Positions 46,003-54,095 are shown, numbered from the stretch's first letter. The stretch is DNA of 64,000 nucleotides from PGYT01 sp963675055 (GCA_963675055.2 CAXXJE010000001.1:248001-312000); one strand, 5' to 3'. The notes: a model not told the origin generated them from the letters alone. A program made the numbers and translations.

Positions 46003-47157
46003 ATGAAAGTAACTGTTGCAGAAGCTATAGCATACGCACTGATGGATCTGGGTGTCGACATAGTTACCCATGTACCCGGTTACGGCGGGAGTGAAACATT
46101 CACAGCATACAATACGATCAACCAGAAACGTTTCCCGCTTTCTTTCCATGAGGAGCCTGCTTACACCATAGCTCATGGTGCGGCTATTGCCGGGAAACGC
46201 TCTGCATGCATTATGAAAGCGCATGGAATGGCTAAGGCAGCCAACAGCGCGATCGATTCGCTTTACACACAGTTCAGAGCCGGATTCGTTACATTCGTAT
46301 TTGAGGACTTCAAAGGAGATCATTCCGATAACATTATGGAAGGCGAGCAGTTCCTTTTCGGGATGAGCTACCCGTATGAGAAACCGGATGTCGCGAATAT
46401 CTATCTTGAAGTTGCCAAGGCATATAAAACATCGGAACAGAATGGTCTGCCGATGGCGCTTCTAATTAACTCGGAATTTATTGACAACGATGTCGAGATA
46501 GAGCGAAGATCGGATCTGAAGAAAACTTTCAAGTACAACCGCGATGTACTCGGTCATGTAGTTCATCCCTACTTCGCGGATTACCAATACAAAATTTTTA
46601 CGGCAAAAAAACTTAAAGGTGACCCAAGCGCGGTTACCCGTCCCGAACTCCCTTTTATACCCTACGGTCTGCCTGACAGGTACAAACCGACAGTAGCGCT
46701 TTACACACCTTTCTTCGATGTATTCAAGCAATACAAGAACGGAATTGTATGCGGCGATACGAGTTCGTCGAGTACATTCTGTCTGCCACCATACGAGGCA
46801 ATCGATATTGTAACGCATATCGGCGGAAGCATACCTCTGGCGATAGGGACTTACCTTGCGGGCAATAAATACGCATGGGCCATGACCGGTGATTTCGGAT
46901 TTCTATCGGCGGGACACATTGGCCTGATTGAAGCTGTCAATCGCAGCATTCCGATTAAGGTTGTTATCTTCTTTAACAAGAAAGCTGCTGCTACAGGCGG
47001 ACAGACAATCGATAAGAAGTTAATGCTGAGACTCCTTGCTCCATACGAAAACAACCTTAGACACATCTACGATCCTGCTGATGTTCTCGATATGAACGAA
47101 GTACTTGATGAAGCGGTAGGTGCTTCGGAGTTGAGGATTATACTAGTTCACTATTAG
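46003..47157 (+). CDS. TPP-dependent enzyme, indolepyruvate:ferredoxin oxidoreductase alpha-like
   Basis: A 384-residue thiamine-pyrophosphate enzyme. The pyrimidine-binding half (1-170) shows HVPGYGGSETFTAYN, HEEPAYTIAHGAAIAGKRSA and AHGMAKAANSAIDS; the pyrophosphate half has the TPP motif GDFGFLSAGHIGLIEAVN with the closing FFNKKAAATGGQ, close to IorA (GD...N-x-x-T-G-x-Q). It lacks the ferredoxin domains of IorA and no beta subunit is adjacent, so it may be a decarboxylase-like relative, e.g. of sulfopyruvate or phosphonopyruvate decarboxylases. It follows the MscS gene by 15 bp. Confidence 0.75.
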   Translation: MKVTVAEAIAYALMDLGVDIVTHVPGYGGSETFTAYNTINQKRFPLSFHEEPAYTIAHGAAIAGKRSACIMKAHGMAKAANSAIDSLYTQFRAGFVTFVFEDFKGDHSDNIMEGEQFLFGMSYPYEKPDVANIYLEVAKAYKTSEQNGLPMALLINSEFIDNDVEIERRSDLKKTFKYNRDVLGHVVHPYFADYQYKIFTAKKLKGDPSAVTRPELPFIPYGLPDRYKPTVALYTPFFDVFKQYKNGIVCGDTSSSSTFCLPPYEAIDIVTHIGGSIPLAIGTYLAGNKYAWAMTGDFGFLSAGHIGLIEAVNRSIPIKVVIFFNKKAAATGGQTIDKKLMLRLLAPYENNLRHIYDPADVLDMNEVLDEAVGASELRIILVHY

Positions 47158-47184
47158 TAATAGCATAAGGCAATTACCTGTGAA

Positions 47185-47297
47185 AAAGATTTCTCGCCTC
47201 GATCAATCCTCCAAACAATGTACCGAGACTCGAAATGACAGATATGAACTAACCTTCGTCATATCGAATCCGTCGCAAGACGGGTGAGATATCTTAC
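47185..47297. repeat. Interspersed palindromic repeat
   Basis: The 160-bp gap between convergent genes contains imperfect inverted arms: AAGATTTCTC (47186-47195) with GAGATATCTT (47286-47295), and ACTCGAAATGAC with GTCATATCGAAT. Part of it, CTTCGTCATATCGAATCCGTC (47254-47274), recurs with two changes at 54180-54200. This resembles a short non-autonomous repeat. Confidence 0.5.
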
Positions 47298-47317
47298 AGC
47301 TCAGCAATATTGAAATC

Positions 47318-48142
47318 TTACCCGACTCTGAAACTCCTGTCGCTGAATCCGGCGAACATGTTTTTATGAATTGATACGATAGGCTCGTTCTTATCAACAA
47401 CACCGAGTGAATATAGCATCGGCACATAGTGATCGGGAGTAGGTGCAGCAAGATATCCCAGCTTGGAGTCTTTGTAATTGATAAGTGACTTGAAATCCCG
47501 TTCATCAAGTTTCTTCATCACCCAGTCTTCAAACTCAATATCCCATCCGAACGGAGTAAGATCGCGGGCCATAATTCGCTTCATTGCAAGCTGCAAATTA
47601 TGAACAATACTACCGCTGCCGATAATAAGTATCCCGCGTTCACGCAGCTTTTTTAACTGTCCCGCAAGTTCATAATGGTACAGCGGCGACCTGTCATAAT
47701 CCATACTCATCTGAACTACCGGAACATCCTCGCTCGGGAACAAGTGTCTGAGAATCGGCCACGAGCCGTGATCGAATCCCCATTCAGTCGTAGGGTTAAT
47801 AGCTTCCGAAAGTCCTGCAACTTCGTTAGCCAGAACAGGTGATCCGGGCGCGTTGTATTTAACCTTATAGAACTCTTCAGGGAATCCGTAGAAGTCATAT
47901 ATTGTATCCGGGAATTCGCTGATATTTACGAACGTCCCCTTTGTATTCCAGTGCGCGGAAATAATAAGCACAGCGTTCAGTTCGTAATTGTTCCCTATAT
48001 CTTCCCCCTGCTGCTTCAGCACACGAAACAGACTCGTATCGCTCAGCATGTCCATCGGATTCCCATGCGATGTAAACAGTACAGGAAGTCTCTTCGTATT
48101 CTTAAACGTGCTGCTGAAGTTTTCTAAAGTTCGTAAGTCCAT
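47318..48142 (-). CDS. ygiD: Extradiol dioxygenase, YgiD/4,5-DOPA dioxygenase family
   Basis: A 274-residue class III extradiol ring-cleavage dioxygenase. Metal-site residues are visible in FTSHGNPMDML, ISAHWNTKGTF, WGFDHGSWPILRHLFP and GSGSIVHNLQLAM, as in YgiD. The enzyme opens catechol-type rings with O2, using Zn or Fe(II). The reaction on L-DOPA is known for E. coli YgiD; the natural substrate here is unknown. Length normal for the family. It lies 112 bp from the QorB-like gene on the same strand. Confidence 0.9.
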   Translation of the reverse strand: MDLRTLENFSSTFKNTKRLPVLFTSHGNPMDMLSDTSLFRVLKQQGEDIGNNYELNAVLIISAHWNTKGTFVNISEFPDTIYDFYGFPEEFYKVKYNAPGSPVLANEVAGLSEAINPTTEWGFDHGSWPILRHLFPSEDVPVVQMSMDYDRSPLYHYELAGQLKKLRERGILIIGSGSIVHNLQLAMKRIMARDLTPFGWDIEFEDWVMKKLDERDFKSLINYKDSKLGYLAAPTPDHYVPMLYSLGVVDKNEPIVSIHKNMFAGFSDRSFRVG

Positions 48143-48254
48143 ATTTGCCTTCCGGTAACGCTCATTTGATTTTAATGAACTGGCAGTTCCACATTCAGCC
48201 GGTGAAAGACTGATACATGGAACCGCCGAATAATCTTATGCTGTTGTTTCAACT

Positions 48255-49130
48255 TTATACTTTGTAAACCGCTGCCAGGAACTCAGTTAATGAAATCTCA
48301 CTTTCCCCTGTTAACGTTTCGATGGCATCGGAAGTTTCCTCGAATTCGCCCTGCTTAATTGCCTCGGAGAAACCGATGGAAAGATCGATCATACCGGCAG
48401 GAACGCCCGCATCGCTTAAGGTTTTCGTAAACTCCTCCTTAGATGGTGAGACGTACTTAATTTCCTTGCCGGAAATTTTCGATAACTCTTCAGCTATGTC
48501 GCCGTACGAGTAGGCCTTGCTTCCTGAAAGATCGTATGTTTTGTTTTCATGTCCGGTACCGGTAAGCACGCTAACACCGGCTTTAGCCAAATCACTGCGG
48601 GTTGCGTAAGCGGTTTTGCCATCGCCGGCCGGGAAATAGACAATACCCGTCTCAAGTACATTCTCACCGACGAACATCGGGATGATATCAGTATAGAGTC
48701 CGTGCTTCAAAATCGTATAATTCATTCCCGACTCCTTAAGCAGTTTTTCAGTATTAACATGTGCCTGAGCGAGTAACGCAATAGGCGACGAATCGGTTTC
48801 ATTTTTACGCATAAAACTGGTGTAAACCACATGTTTAATTCCCGCCTCTTTCGCTGCTTTCACAACTCTTTCATGCTGGGCTGCCCTGTTCGGAATATCA
48901 CTCGCCGATATAAAGTACAAATTATCTATCCCCTTAAAAGCCTTAAGCAGCGAATTGTAATCATCATAATCTCCCTGTCTGACTTCAACTCCCATCTCCT
49001 TTAACGGCTCAGCTTTGGAAAGATCTCTTGCAAGTCCGACTATATTGGATTTGTCGATTTTCCCTGCTAATAATGCGGCTGCCTCTTTTCCTAAACCCCC
49101 GGTTACGCCTGTTATCATTATTTTGTTCAT
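48255..49130 (-). CDS. NAD(P)H-binding quinone oxidoreductase, QorB/YtfG-like (NmrA family)
   Basis: A 291-residue atypical short-chain dehydrogenase. The Rossmann motif is GVTGGLGKEAA at residues 8-18, followed by GLARDLSKAEPL, GDYDDYNSLLKAFKGIDNLYFIS and HVVYTSFMRK, as in E. coli YtfG. It probably reduces quinones with NADPH. The gene is divergent from an HxlR-type regulator, the same arrangement as ytfG/ytfH, so control by that regulator is expected. Two direct repeats lie in the intergenic gap. Confidence 0.88.
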   Translation of the reverse strand: MNKIMITGVTGGLGKEAAALLAGKIDKSNIVGLARDLSKAEPLKEMGVEVRQGDYDDYNSLLKAFKGIDNLYFISASDIPNRAAQHERVVKAAKEAGIKHVVYTSFMRKNETDSSPIALLAQAHVNTEKLLKESGMNYTILKHGLYTDIIPMFVGENVLETGIVYFPAGDGKTAYATRSDLAKAGVSVLTGTGHENKTYDLSGSKAYSYGDIAEELSKISGKEIKYVSPSKEEFTKTLSDAGVPAGMIDLSIGFSEAIKQGEFEETSDAIETLTGESEISLTEFLAAVYKV

Positions 49131-49151
49131 TTCTTACTCCTTTTCTGTTGA

Positions 49152-49183
49152 TTACTTTTAATATGTTAGTTACTTTTAGTATG
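49152..49183. promoter_or_regulatory. Direct repeats, candidate HxlR operator
   Basis: TTACTTTTAATATG (49152-49165) and TTACTTTTAGTATG (49170-49183) are 14-mers with one mismatch, offset by 18 bp, between the divergent qorB-like and hxlR-like genes. A GGGTAA...TTACCC inverted pair follows further downstream. Confidence 0.5.
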
Positions 49184-49275
49184 CGAATATACATGAGTAA
49201 GTATAGCGAATCAAGAAGGCACGGGTAAGTAAGATGGTTACCCGGAAGTAACATTTAGGAAAATGAGGTAAAACA

Positions 49276-49644
49276 ATGGAAAAAAAATCCGATTTTGATA
49301 TAAAAAATAAGTGCTATGTACGGGATGTACTCGATAAATTCGGCGACAAGTGGTCGATACTTATAATTCTGACACTCGAAAGAGAAGGTACGATGCGGTT
49401 TAACCAGCTTAACCGTCAGATTGGCGATGTATCGCAGAAGATGCTGACGGTTACTCTTAAGAGTCTGCAGGCGGACGGACTTGTAAGCAGAACCGTTTTC
49501 CCGGAAATCCCGCCGAGAGTCGAGTACAATTTGACGGAGCTCGGTATGAGTCTGGTACCGCATATACACAGTCTGGCAAACTGGGCTGAACAGAATATGG
49601 AAACAGTGTTAAGGTCCAGGGCTAAATTTGCAGAGGCGCAATAA
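49276..49644 (+). CDS. HxlR family transcriptional regulator, YtfH-like
   Basis: A 122-residue winged-helix regulator. The family core is KCYVRDVLDKFGDKWSILIILTLEREGTMRFNQLNRQIGDVSQKMLTVTLKSLQADGLVSR, with an N-terminal cysteine at residue 15 (KNKCYVRD) that could sense quinones or other electrophiles, as in YodB/QorR. AATGAGG lies before the ATG. Probably represses the divergent quinone oxidoreductase and itself. Confidence 0.92.
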   Translation: MEKKSDFDIKNKCYVRDVLDKFGDKWSILIILTLEREGTMRFNQLNRQIGDVSQKMLTVTLKSLQADGLVSRTVFPEIPPRVEYNLTELGMSLVPHIHSLANWAEQNMETVLRSRAKFAEAQ

Positions 49645-49771
49645 ATACCGGTTGATAGTCGATGGTAATTAATCGTAATAAGGTGAATTGCTACCACAAT
49701 GGAAAGATACTATGCAGCTTGCCGTAAAACATATTTACTTACATTACACTGACTATTGAGTATATTGAATC

Positions 49772-50332
49772 ATGAAAATATATATCAAATATATGGTCAG
49801 TTTACGCTGCAAAATGATGGTGAAGGAAGAGTTGAAAAAGCTTGGATTGAAGTATATCGCAGTTGATCTCGGTACGGTTGACATTTTGGAAGATATAACA
49901 GCTGAACAGAGAAAACAACTTAAAGAAAACCTGTTGAAATCGGGGCTTGAACTGCTGGATAACAAAAAAAGCATACTTATAGAAAAAATTAAAAATGTAA
50001 TTACCGAGATGATTCATTACTCGGATGAACTACCGAAAATGAATGATTCCGATTACATCAGCCAGAAGCTCGGTTATGATTATACATATCTGGCTAACAC
50101 TTTTTCTGAAGTAAAAGGAATTACCATTCAGCAGTTTATCATCAATCATAAAATTGAAAGAGTAAAAGAACTGCTCTTATACGACGAGATAAACCTCACC
50201 GAAATTTCCCGAAAGCTGCATTACAGCAGCGTATCCCATTTATCCAACCAGTTCAGAAAAGTTACCGGACTTTCACCATCCTTTTATAAACAGATGAAAC
50301 AAAAAAGAAATAACAACCTGGAAAACATGTGA
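49772..50332 (+). CDS. AraC-type regulator with degenerate HMA-like N-terminal domain
   Basis: A 186-residue protein. The C-terminal part (about 85-180) is an AraC helix-turn-helix unit: SDYISQKLGYDYTYLANTFSEVKG and LTEISRKLHYSSVSHLSNQFRKVTGLSPSFYKQ. The N-terminal 75 residues have the beta-alpha-beta plan of heavy-metal-associated domains (KIYIKYMVSLRCKMMVKEELKKLG), where relatives in Bacteroidota have M-x-C-x-x-C; here the first cysteine is serine (MVSLRC), so metal binding by two cysteines is lost. Target genes unknown. Confidence 0.85.
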   Translation: MKIYIKYMVSLRCKMMVKEELKKLGLKYIAVDLGTVDILEDITAEQRKQLKENLLKSGLELLDNKKSILIEKIKNVITEMIHYSDELPKMNDSDYISQKLGYDYTYLANTFSEVKGITIQQFIINHKIERVKELLLYDEINLTEISRKLHYSSVSHLSNQFRKVTGLSPSFYKQMKQKRNNNLENM

Positions 50333-50352
50333 TATATGTAAATGTTTTCCAG
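50318..50352 (+). terminator. Hairpin over the 3-prime end of the AraC-type gene
   Basis: Perfect 11-bp inverted repeat CTGGAAAACAT (50318-50328) and ATGTTTTCCAG (50342-50352) that includes the stop codon in the loop. There is no clear U run, so it may slow exonucleases rather than terminate. The region 50353-50575 shows no gene. Confidence 0.45.
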
Positions 50353-50581
50353 ATATATGTAACAGTTAGAATGTCGAAAAATCCTATCTTCATTATGTAA
50401 TTATTTAAGAATCTCTCCTGAGCAACTGAAAGTCGGTCATCCTGTTAATAATTATTTACCAAAAATTTCACTAAATCCGAAGCCGCTCGGATATTCAGAA
50501 TTTTCAAGTAGTGACGCCTCTAAATGCTTTGCAGTGAATGTTCATTATCATACAACTTAATATAGAAGAACGGAGATTGAA

Positions 50582-50713
50582 ATGGCCAAAGGAAAAGAAA
50601 AAGGTAAAGGGAAGTCAGGTAAAAAATCAGCAGTAAAAAGCCTGAAGGAAAAGAGAGCTGCAAAGGTTGAAAAACGTAACGAAAGAAATAACGAAAACAA
50701 ATTTACACCTTAA
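50582..50713 (+). CDS. 43-residue lysine-rich basic protein
   Basis: Starts MAKGKEKGKGKSGKKSAVKS and ends NENKFTP; about 17 of 43 residues are lysine or arginine. CGGAG lies 6 nt before the ATG and the frame is clean. Short Lys/Gly-rich proteins starting MAKGK are common in Bacteroidota genomes and are often missed by gene finders; a nucleic-acid-binding role is plausible but not shown. It precedes the cupin operon by 77 bp. Confidence 0.65.
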   Translation: MAKGKEKGKGKSGKKSAVKSLKEKRAAKVEKRNERNNENKFTP

Positions 50714-50790
50714 TCTGATTTGCAATTAACTCAGCCGCTCCCAGCACTAAAATATTCCGGCAAATCGGGTATAATTTTGAATCGAATGAT

Positions 50791-51141
50791 ATGGAAAACA
50801 ACAAAATCAAAAAAGCACGAATACATAATATCGAAAAGACAATAGAGTACCTGCCGCATTCGATAGTAATCAAATCGATTATTAAGAAACCGACAGGAAT
50901 GATAAGCGTATCGTCACTTGACGCCGGAGAGGTATTGACGGGGAAAAGATCTCCTTTCGATACTTTCATTCAAATAATTGACGGACATGCTGAAATTGTG
51001 ATTGACGGGAATTCCAATTTACTTAAATCAGGTGAAACGATCATAATACCGGCCCATTCCACCAATACTATCAAGGCGAACATCAGGTTTAAAATGCTTT
51101 CCACTATTATCAAAAGCGGGTATGAAGAGATGAACTTATGA
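50791..51141 (+). CDS. Small cupin-domain protein
   Basis: A 116-residue single cupin. Second-strand region GMISVSSLDAGEVLTGKRSPFDTFIQIIDGHAEIVIDGNSNLLKSGETIIIPAHSTNTIKA matches cupin motifs 1 and 2 (G-x5-..., P-x-G-like turn, IIPAHSTN), but the usual histidine pair of motif 1 is absent: only the motif 2 histidine remains, so metal binding is doubtful. Its stop codon overlaps the start of a 47-codon ORF (ATGA), the first of a chain of overlaps into DUF1611, racemase and dipeptidase genes. Confidence 0.8.
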   Translation: MENNKIKKARIHNIEKTIEYLPHSIVIKSIIKKPTGMISVSSLDAGEVLTGKRSPFDTFIQIIDGHAEIVIDGNSNLLKSGETIIIPAHSTNTIKANIRFKMLSTIIKSGYEEMNL

Positions 51142-51281
51142 AAAATCAAGGCGGAAATGCGTTAATTGTTTTTCAAACAGATCTTTACTCAATATTGCAG
51201 TACAAATATTTCCGGGTCACTCAATACGAAACAGACGTTACAGGGAATAAACCCATTCACATAGGCAGGGATAAAAAATGA
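51138..51281 (+). CDS. Candidate 47-residue small ORF coupled on both sides
   Basis: The ORF starts in ATGA overlapping the cupin stop and ends in ATGA overlapping the DUF1611 start, filling the gap between them exactly. The product starts MKNQGGNALIVFQTDLYS and ends IHIGRDKK, with no membrane segment. The two 4-nt overlaps suggest translational coupling. No family recognised; it might instead be a fortuitous open frame, since 47 codons is short and no good ribosome site precedes it. Confidence 0.4.
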   Translation: MKNQGGNALIVFQTDLYSILQYKYFRVTQYETDVTGNKPIHIGRDKK

Positions 51282-52372
51282 AAGTAAATGCACTAATATA
51301 TAGCGAGAATGAATTCGGGCAAATAGACGGGAAAGTGACTAACGGACTTGTACGGCACTCGGACAGGTATAAAATTCTCGGTGTCATTGATAGCTCAAAA
51401 GAGGGACTTGATGCAGGAGAATATCTTGACGGACTTAAAAACGATATTCCTGTATTCAGGGATTTGGATAATGCAATAGAGAGATTAGGATTTGTCCCCC
51501 AATATTTCATCTACGGTATAGCTCCGCTCGCCTCTTATCTTGATAAAAAGCAGAGAGAAATAATTCTATCTGCAATGAGGAAGGGAATGGATATTGTGAA
51601 CGGTCTACCGGAGTTCCTTAGTGAAGATGAAGAATTTATCGGAGTTTCTGCTAAATACGATGTAAGAATATTAGACATTCGTAAAGCCCCCCCCAGAAAA
51701 AGTCTTCACAATTTTACAGGAGCTATCAACGGTGTAGAAGTACCGGTAATTACCGTACTCGGCACTGACTGTGCGGTCGGGAAAAGGACTACAGCAGTAA
51801 ATCTGACTGCTGCATTAAAGAAAGCAGGACTTAATGCTTCATTTATTGCAACAGGACAAACCGGTCTGCTTCAGGGAGCAAAGTACGGCGTAGCGGTTGA
51901 TGTTCTTAGCTCGGGCTTTTCAACAGGCGAAGTTGAGAATGCAGTTATAAATGCGAATGAAAACGACAAACCGGATATAATTATTGTGGAGGGACAAGGC
52001 GCTTTAAGCCATCCGGCGTTTACATCATCAAGCGCAATCATCAGAGGCGCAGTACCAAATGCTATTATAATCCAGCATCCCCCGAAAAGAATAAACCATT
52101 GCGATTATCCGGCTATACCGATGCCGACTCTGGAAAGTGAAATAGAAATGCTGGAAGTGTTTTCCAGGTCCCCTGTTATTGCTATCACGCTTAACCACGA
52201 AGACATGACTGATGAAGAACTGGCTGATACTATAGTTGCATATGAATACAAATATGAACTTCCTACTACAGATATATTAAAATACGGAGCCGACAAACTA
52301 ATTCAGACATTATTCGAAGTGTTTCCTGAACTGCAAAAAAAAGCAACCGAAATATGTCAACCCCAAGAATAG
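51278..52372 (+). CDS. DUF1611 P-loop protein, DgcN-like
   Basis: A 364-residue protein of the DUF1611 family. Walker A is GTDCAVGKRTTAVNL (about residues 166-180), an upstream regulatory-like domain (1-150) contains PVFRDLDNAI and the KAPP segment, and IIIVEGQGALSHPAF is the Walker B region. Relatives (DgcN) act in D-glutamate metabolism as acyl-CoA-independent N-acetyl- or acyl-transfer enzymes; a role on D-amino acids here is supported by the racemase and D,D-dipeptidase neighbours. Overlaps the racemase gene by 19 nt. GGGA lies 7 nt before the ATG. Confidence 0.85.
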   Translation: MKVNALIYSENEFGQIDGKVTNGLVRHSDRYKILGVIDSSKEGLDAGEYLDGLKNDIPVFRDLDNAIERLGFVPQYFIYGIAPLASYLDKKQREIILSAMRKGMDIVNGLPEFLSEDEEFIGVSAKYDVRILDIRKAPPRKSLHNFTGAINGVEVPVITVLGTDCAVGKRTTAVNLTAALKKAGLNASFIATGQTGLLQGAKYGVAVDVLSSGFSTGEVENAVINANENDKPDIIIVEGQGALSHPAFTSSSAIIRGAVPNAIIIQHPPKRINHCDYPAIPMPTLESEIEMLEVFSRSPVIAITLNHEDMTDEELADTIVAYEYKYELPTTDILKYGADKLIQTLFEVFPELQKKATEICQPQE

Positions 52373-53520
52373 AGATAAACCTTAATAAAATTGCACATAA
52401 TGCAAAATTATTGAACAAGCTTTACGGTTCAAAAGGGATTGATGTAACCGGTGTTACAAAAGTCGTCGGAGGAAACCCTTATGTTGCATCCGCATTAATA
52501 AAAAGTGGAATAGGTATACTTGCTGATTCGAGATTAACTAATATTAAAAGACTGCGAAGAGCTGATTTAAAAGCCGAGTTGCTACTATTAAGCACACCTT
52601 TTATGAGCCAGGCCGAGGATGTAGTCAGGTACACCGATATCAGCATGAATACGGAGCTTGCGATTATCAAAAAGCTTTCAAAATTTGCCGTGAGATATCG
52701 TACAAAACATAAAATTATTTTGATGGTTGAACTCGGGGATTTGAGAGAAGGTATTATGCCGGTGGATTTGGATGATACCATTGATCAGGTATTGGAGCTT
52801 CGCGGAATTGAACTTGCAGGTATTGGTGCAAACCTGGCTTGCTTCGGGGCGATAAAACCCGATAAAGCAAAGATGGAGTATTTATCTTTTATTGCCCGGG
52901 GTATCGAGAAAAAATACGGGATTACACTGAAGTTTGTTTCAGGCGGCAACTCCGCAAATTACAACTGGTTTATTTCCACGACTGAAGTAGGGAAAATCAA
53001 CAACCTTCGGCTCGGTGAATCAATATTTCTCGGACGTGAAACACTCCAGAGAAAAGCGATACCGGGACTCCACACCGACGCGTTTACACTTATCGCAGAG
53101 GTAATGGAATCGAAATTTAAACCTTCTCTTCCCTACGGAGAAACCGCACAGGACGCGTTCGGGAATGTGCCCGTGTTTAAAGACCGGGGAAATATCAACA
53201 GAACCATATTAGGCCTCGGTCATCAGGATGTTTTAGTCTCAGGACTCACACCCAGATCCGAAATTGAAATAATCGGCGCCAGCAGCGATCACATTGTTGT
53301 TGATTCAAAGAAGACTAATTTAAAAGCAGGTGACGAAGTAGAATTTGATATGAATTACGGAGCTCTTCTCTCCGCAATGACGTCTCCTTATGTATATAAG
53401 AAAATTAAGGATAACTTATGGATGCCCAGGAATATTGCGAAAGCGTTGAACAAAAATACCGCAGCTATAAAAAAGACCTTCCGACCATCACTATCGAAGA
53501 AGACAATTCCGGACTGCTAA
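52354..53520 (+). CDS. Alanine/ornithine racemase-family PLP enzyme
   Basis: A 388-residue fold-type III PLP enzyme. Schiff-base lysine Lys36 in GVTKVVGGNP; GIGANLACFGAI, VSGGNSANYNWF and LRLGESIFLGRETL complete the barrel. It should racemise ornithine, alanine or another amino acid. The last about 35 residues (NLWMPRNIAKALNKN onward) lie beyond the normal family C-terminus and overlap the dipeptidase gene by 103 nt; in the dipeptidase frame two TAA codons stand at 53406 and 53412, so a one-base change would restore a normal end. An extended C-terminus by frameshift is likely. Confidence 0.88.
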   Translation: MSTPRIEINLNKIAHNAKLLNKLYGSKGIDVTGVTKVVGGNPYVASALIKSGIGILADSRLTNIKRLRRADLKAELLLLSTPFMSQAEDVVRYTDISMNTELAIIKKLSKFAVRYRTKHKIILMVELGDLREGIMPVDLDDTIDQVLELRGIELAGIGANLACFGAIKPDKAKMEYLSFIARGIEKKYGITLKFVSGGNSANYNWFISTTEVGKINNLRLGESIFLGRETLQRKAIPGLHTDAFTLIAEVMESKFKPSLPYGETAQDAFGNVPVFKDRGNINRTILGLGHQDVLVSGLTPRSEIEIIGASSDHIVVDSKKTNLKAGDEVEFDMNYGALLSAMTSPYVYKKIKDNLWMPRNIAKALNKNTAAIKKTFRPSLSKKTIPDC

Positions 53521-54095
53521 GTCTCTGCGATTCCGGATTCAATTTAATTTTCGAACCGTCTATTAAAAAAGATTATAAATATTTAACCAGAGAAGCAGTT
53601 TCCGAAAAGATAGGCCGAATCAGCAGACTGCTGGATATGGATGATAAAAGATTAATTATCCGTTCAGTATGGAGATCGTTTGAACATCAAGAACTATTGT
53701 GGAATAATAAAGTTGGATCTTTAACGAAACAATATCCGGGCAAGCAACCGGAAGAGATAACTGAATTTGTTTCATATTTTATTGCACCTCCCACGAAATC
53801 TCTTCATTCAACAGGCGGCTCGGTTGATGCTTTAATTTACGATAAGAAAAATGAACGGATAATGGACTTCGGAACGAACGATGGTTATAATATTGAATTG
53901 GGCGATAAATGCTATCCTTACCATCCCCATATTTCAAAATGGGCTAAAGAGAACAGGAAATTACTGATAGGTCTTTTTGAAGCAGAAGATTTCGTGGTTG
54001 ATATAAAAGAGTTCTGGCATTTCGATTACGGTAATGCTGCCTGGGCACTTAAAAAAGGAAAGGATCATGCGATTTACGGCATCATCAAAGACTAG
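53418..54095 (+). CDS. D-alanyl-D-alanine dipeptidase-like M15D peptidase (VanX/DdpX type)
   Basis: A 225-residue zinc peptidase. Zinc ligands are in SLHSTGGSVDALI (His and Asp) and EFWHFDYGN (Glu base and His), the layout of VanX/DdpX. Substrate-arginine motif: IRSVWRSFEHQE. It should cleave D-Ala-D-Ala or similar D,D- or L,D-dipeptides in the cytosol, as no signal peptide is visible. AAGGA stands 7 nt before the ATG. It closes the DUF1611-racemase operon, suggesting recycling of peptidoglycan-derived or environmental D-amino acids. Confidence 0.88.
   Translation: MDAQEYCESVEQKYRSYKKDLPTITIEEDNSGLLSLCDSGFNLIFEPSIKKDYKYLTREAVSEKIGRISRLLDMDDKRLIIRSVWRSFEHQELLWNNKVGSLTKQYPGKQPEEITEFVSYFIAPPTKSLHSTGGSVDALIYDKKNERIMDFGTNDGYNIELGDKCYPYHPHISKWAKENRKLLIGLFEAEDFVVDIKEFWHFDYGNAAWALKKGKDHAIYGIIKD

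Noticed and set aside
45478..46323. 281-codon open frame on the minus strand
   Set aside because: It lies entirely opposite the MscS and TPP-enzyme genes, has no recognisable domain, and its composition (many Arg, Cys, Tyr) reflects the complement of coding sequence.
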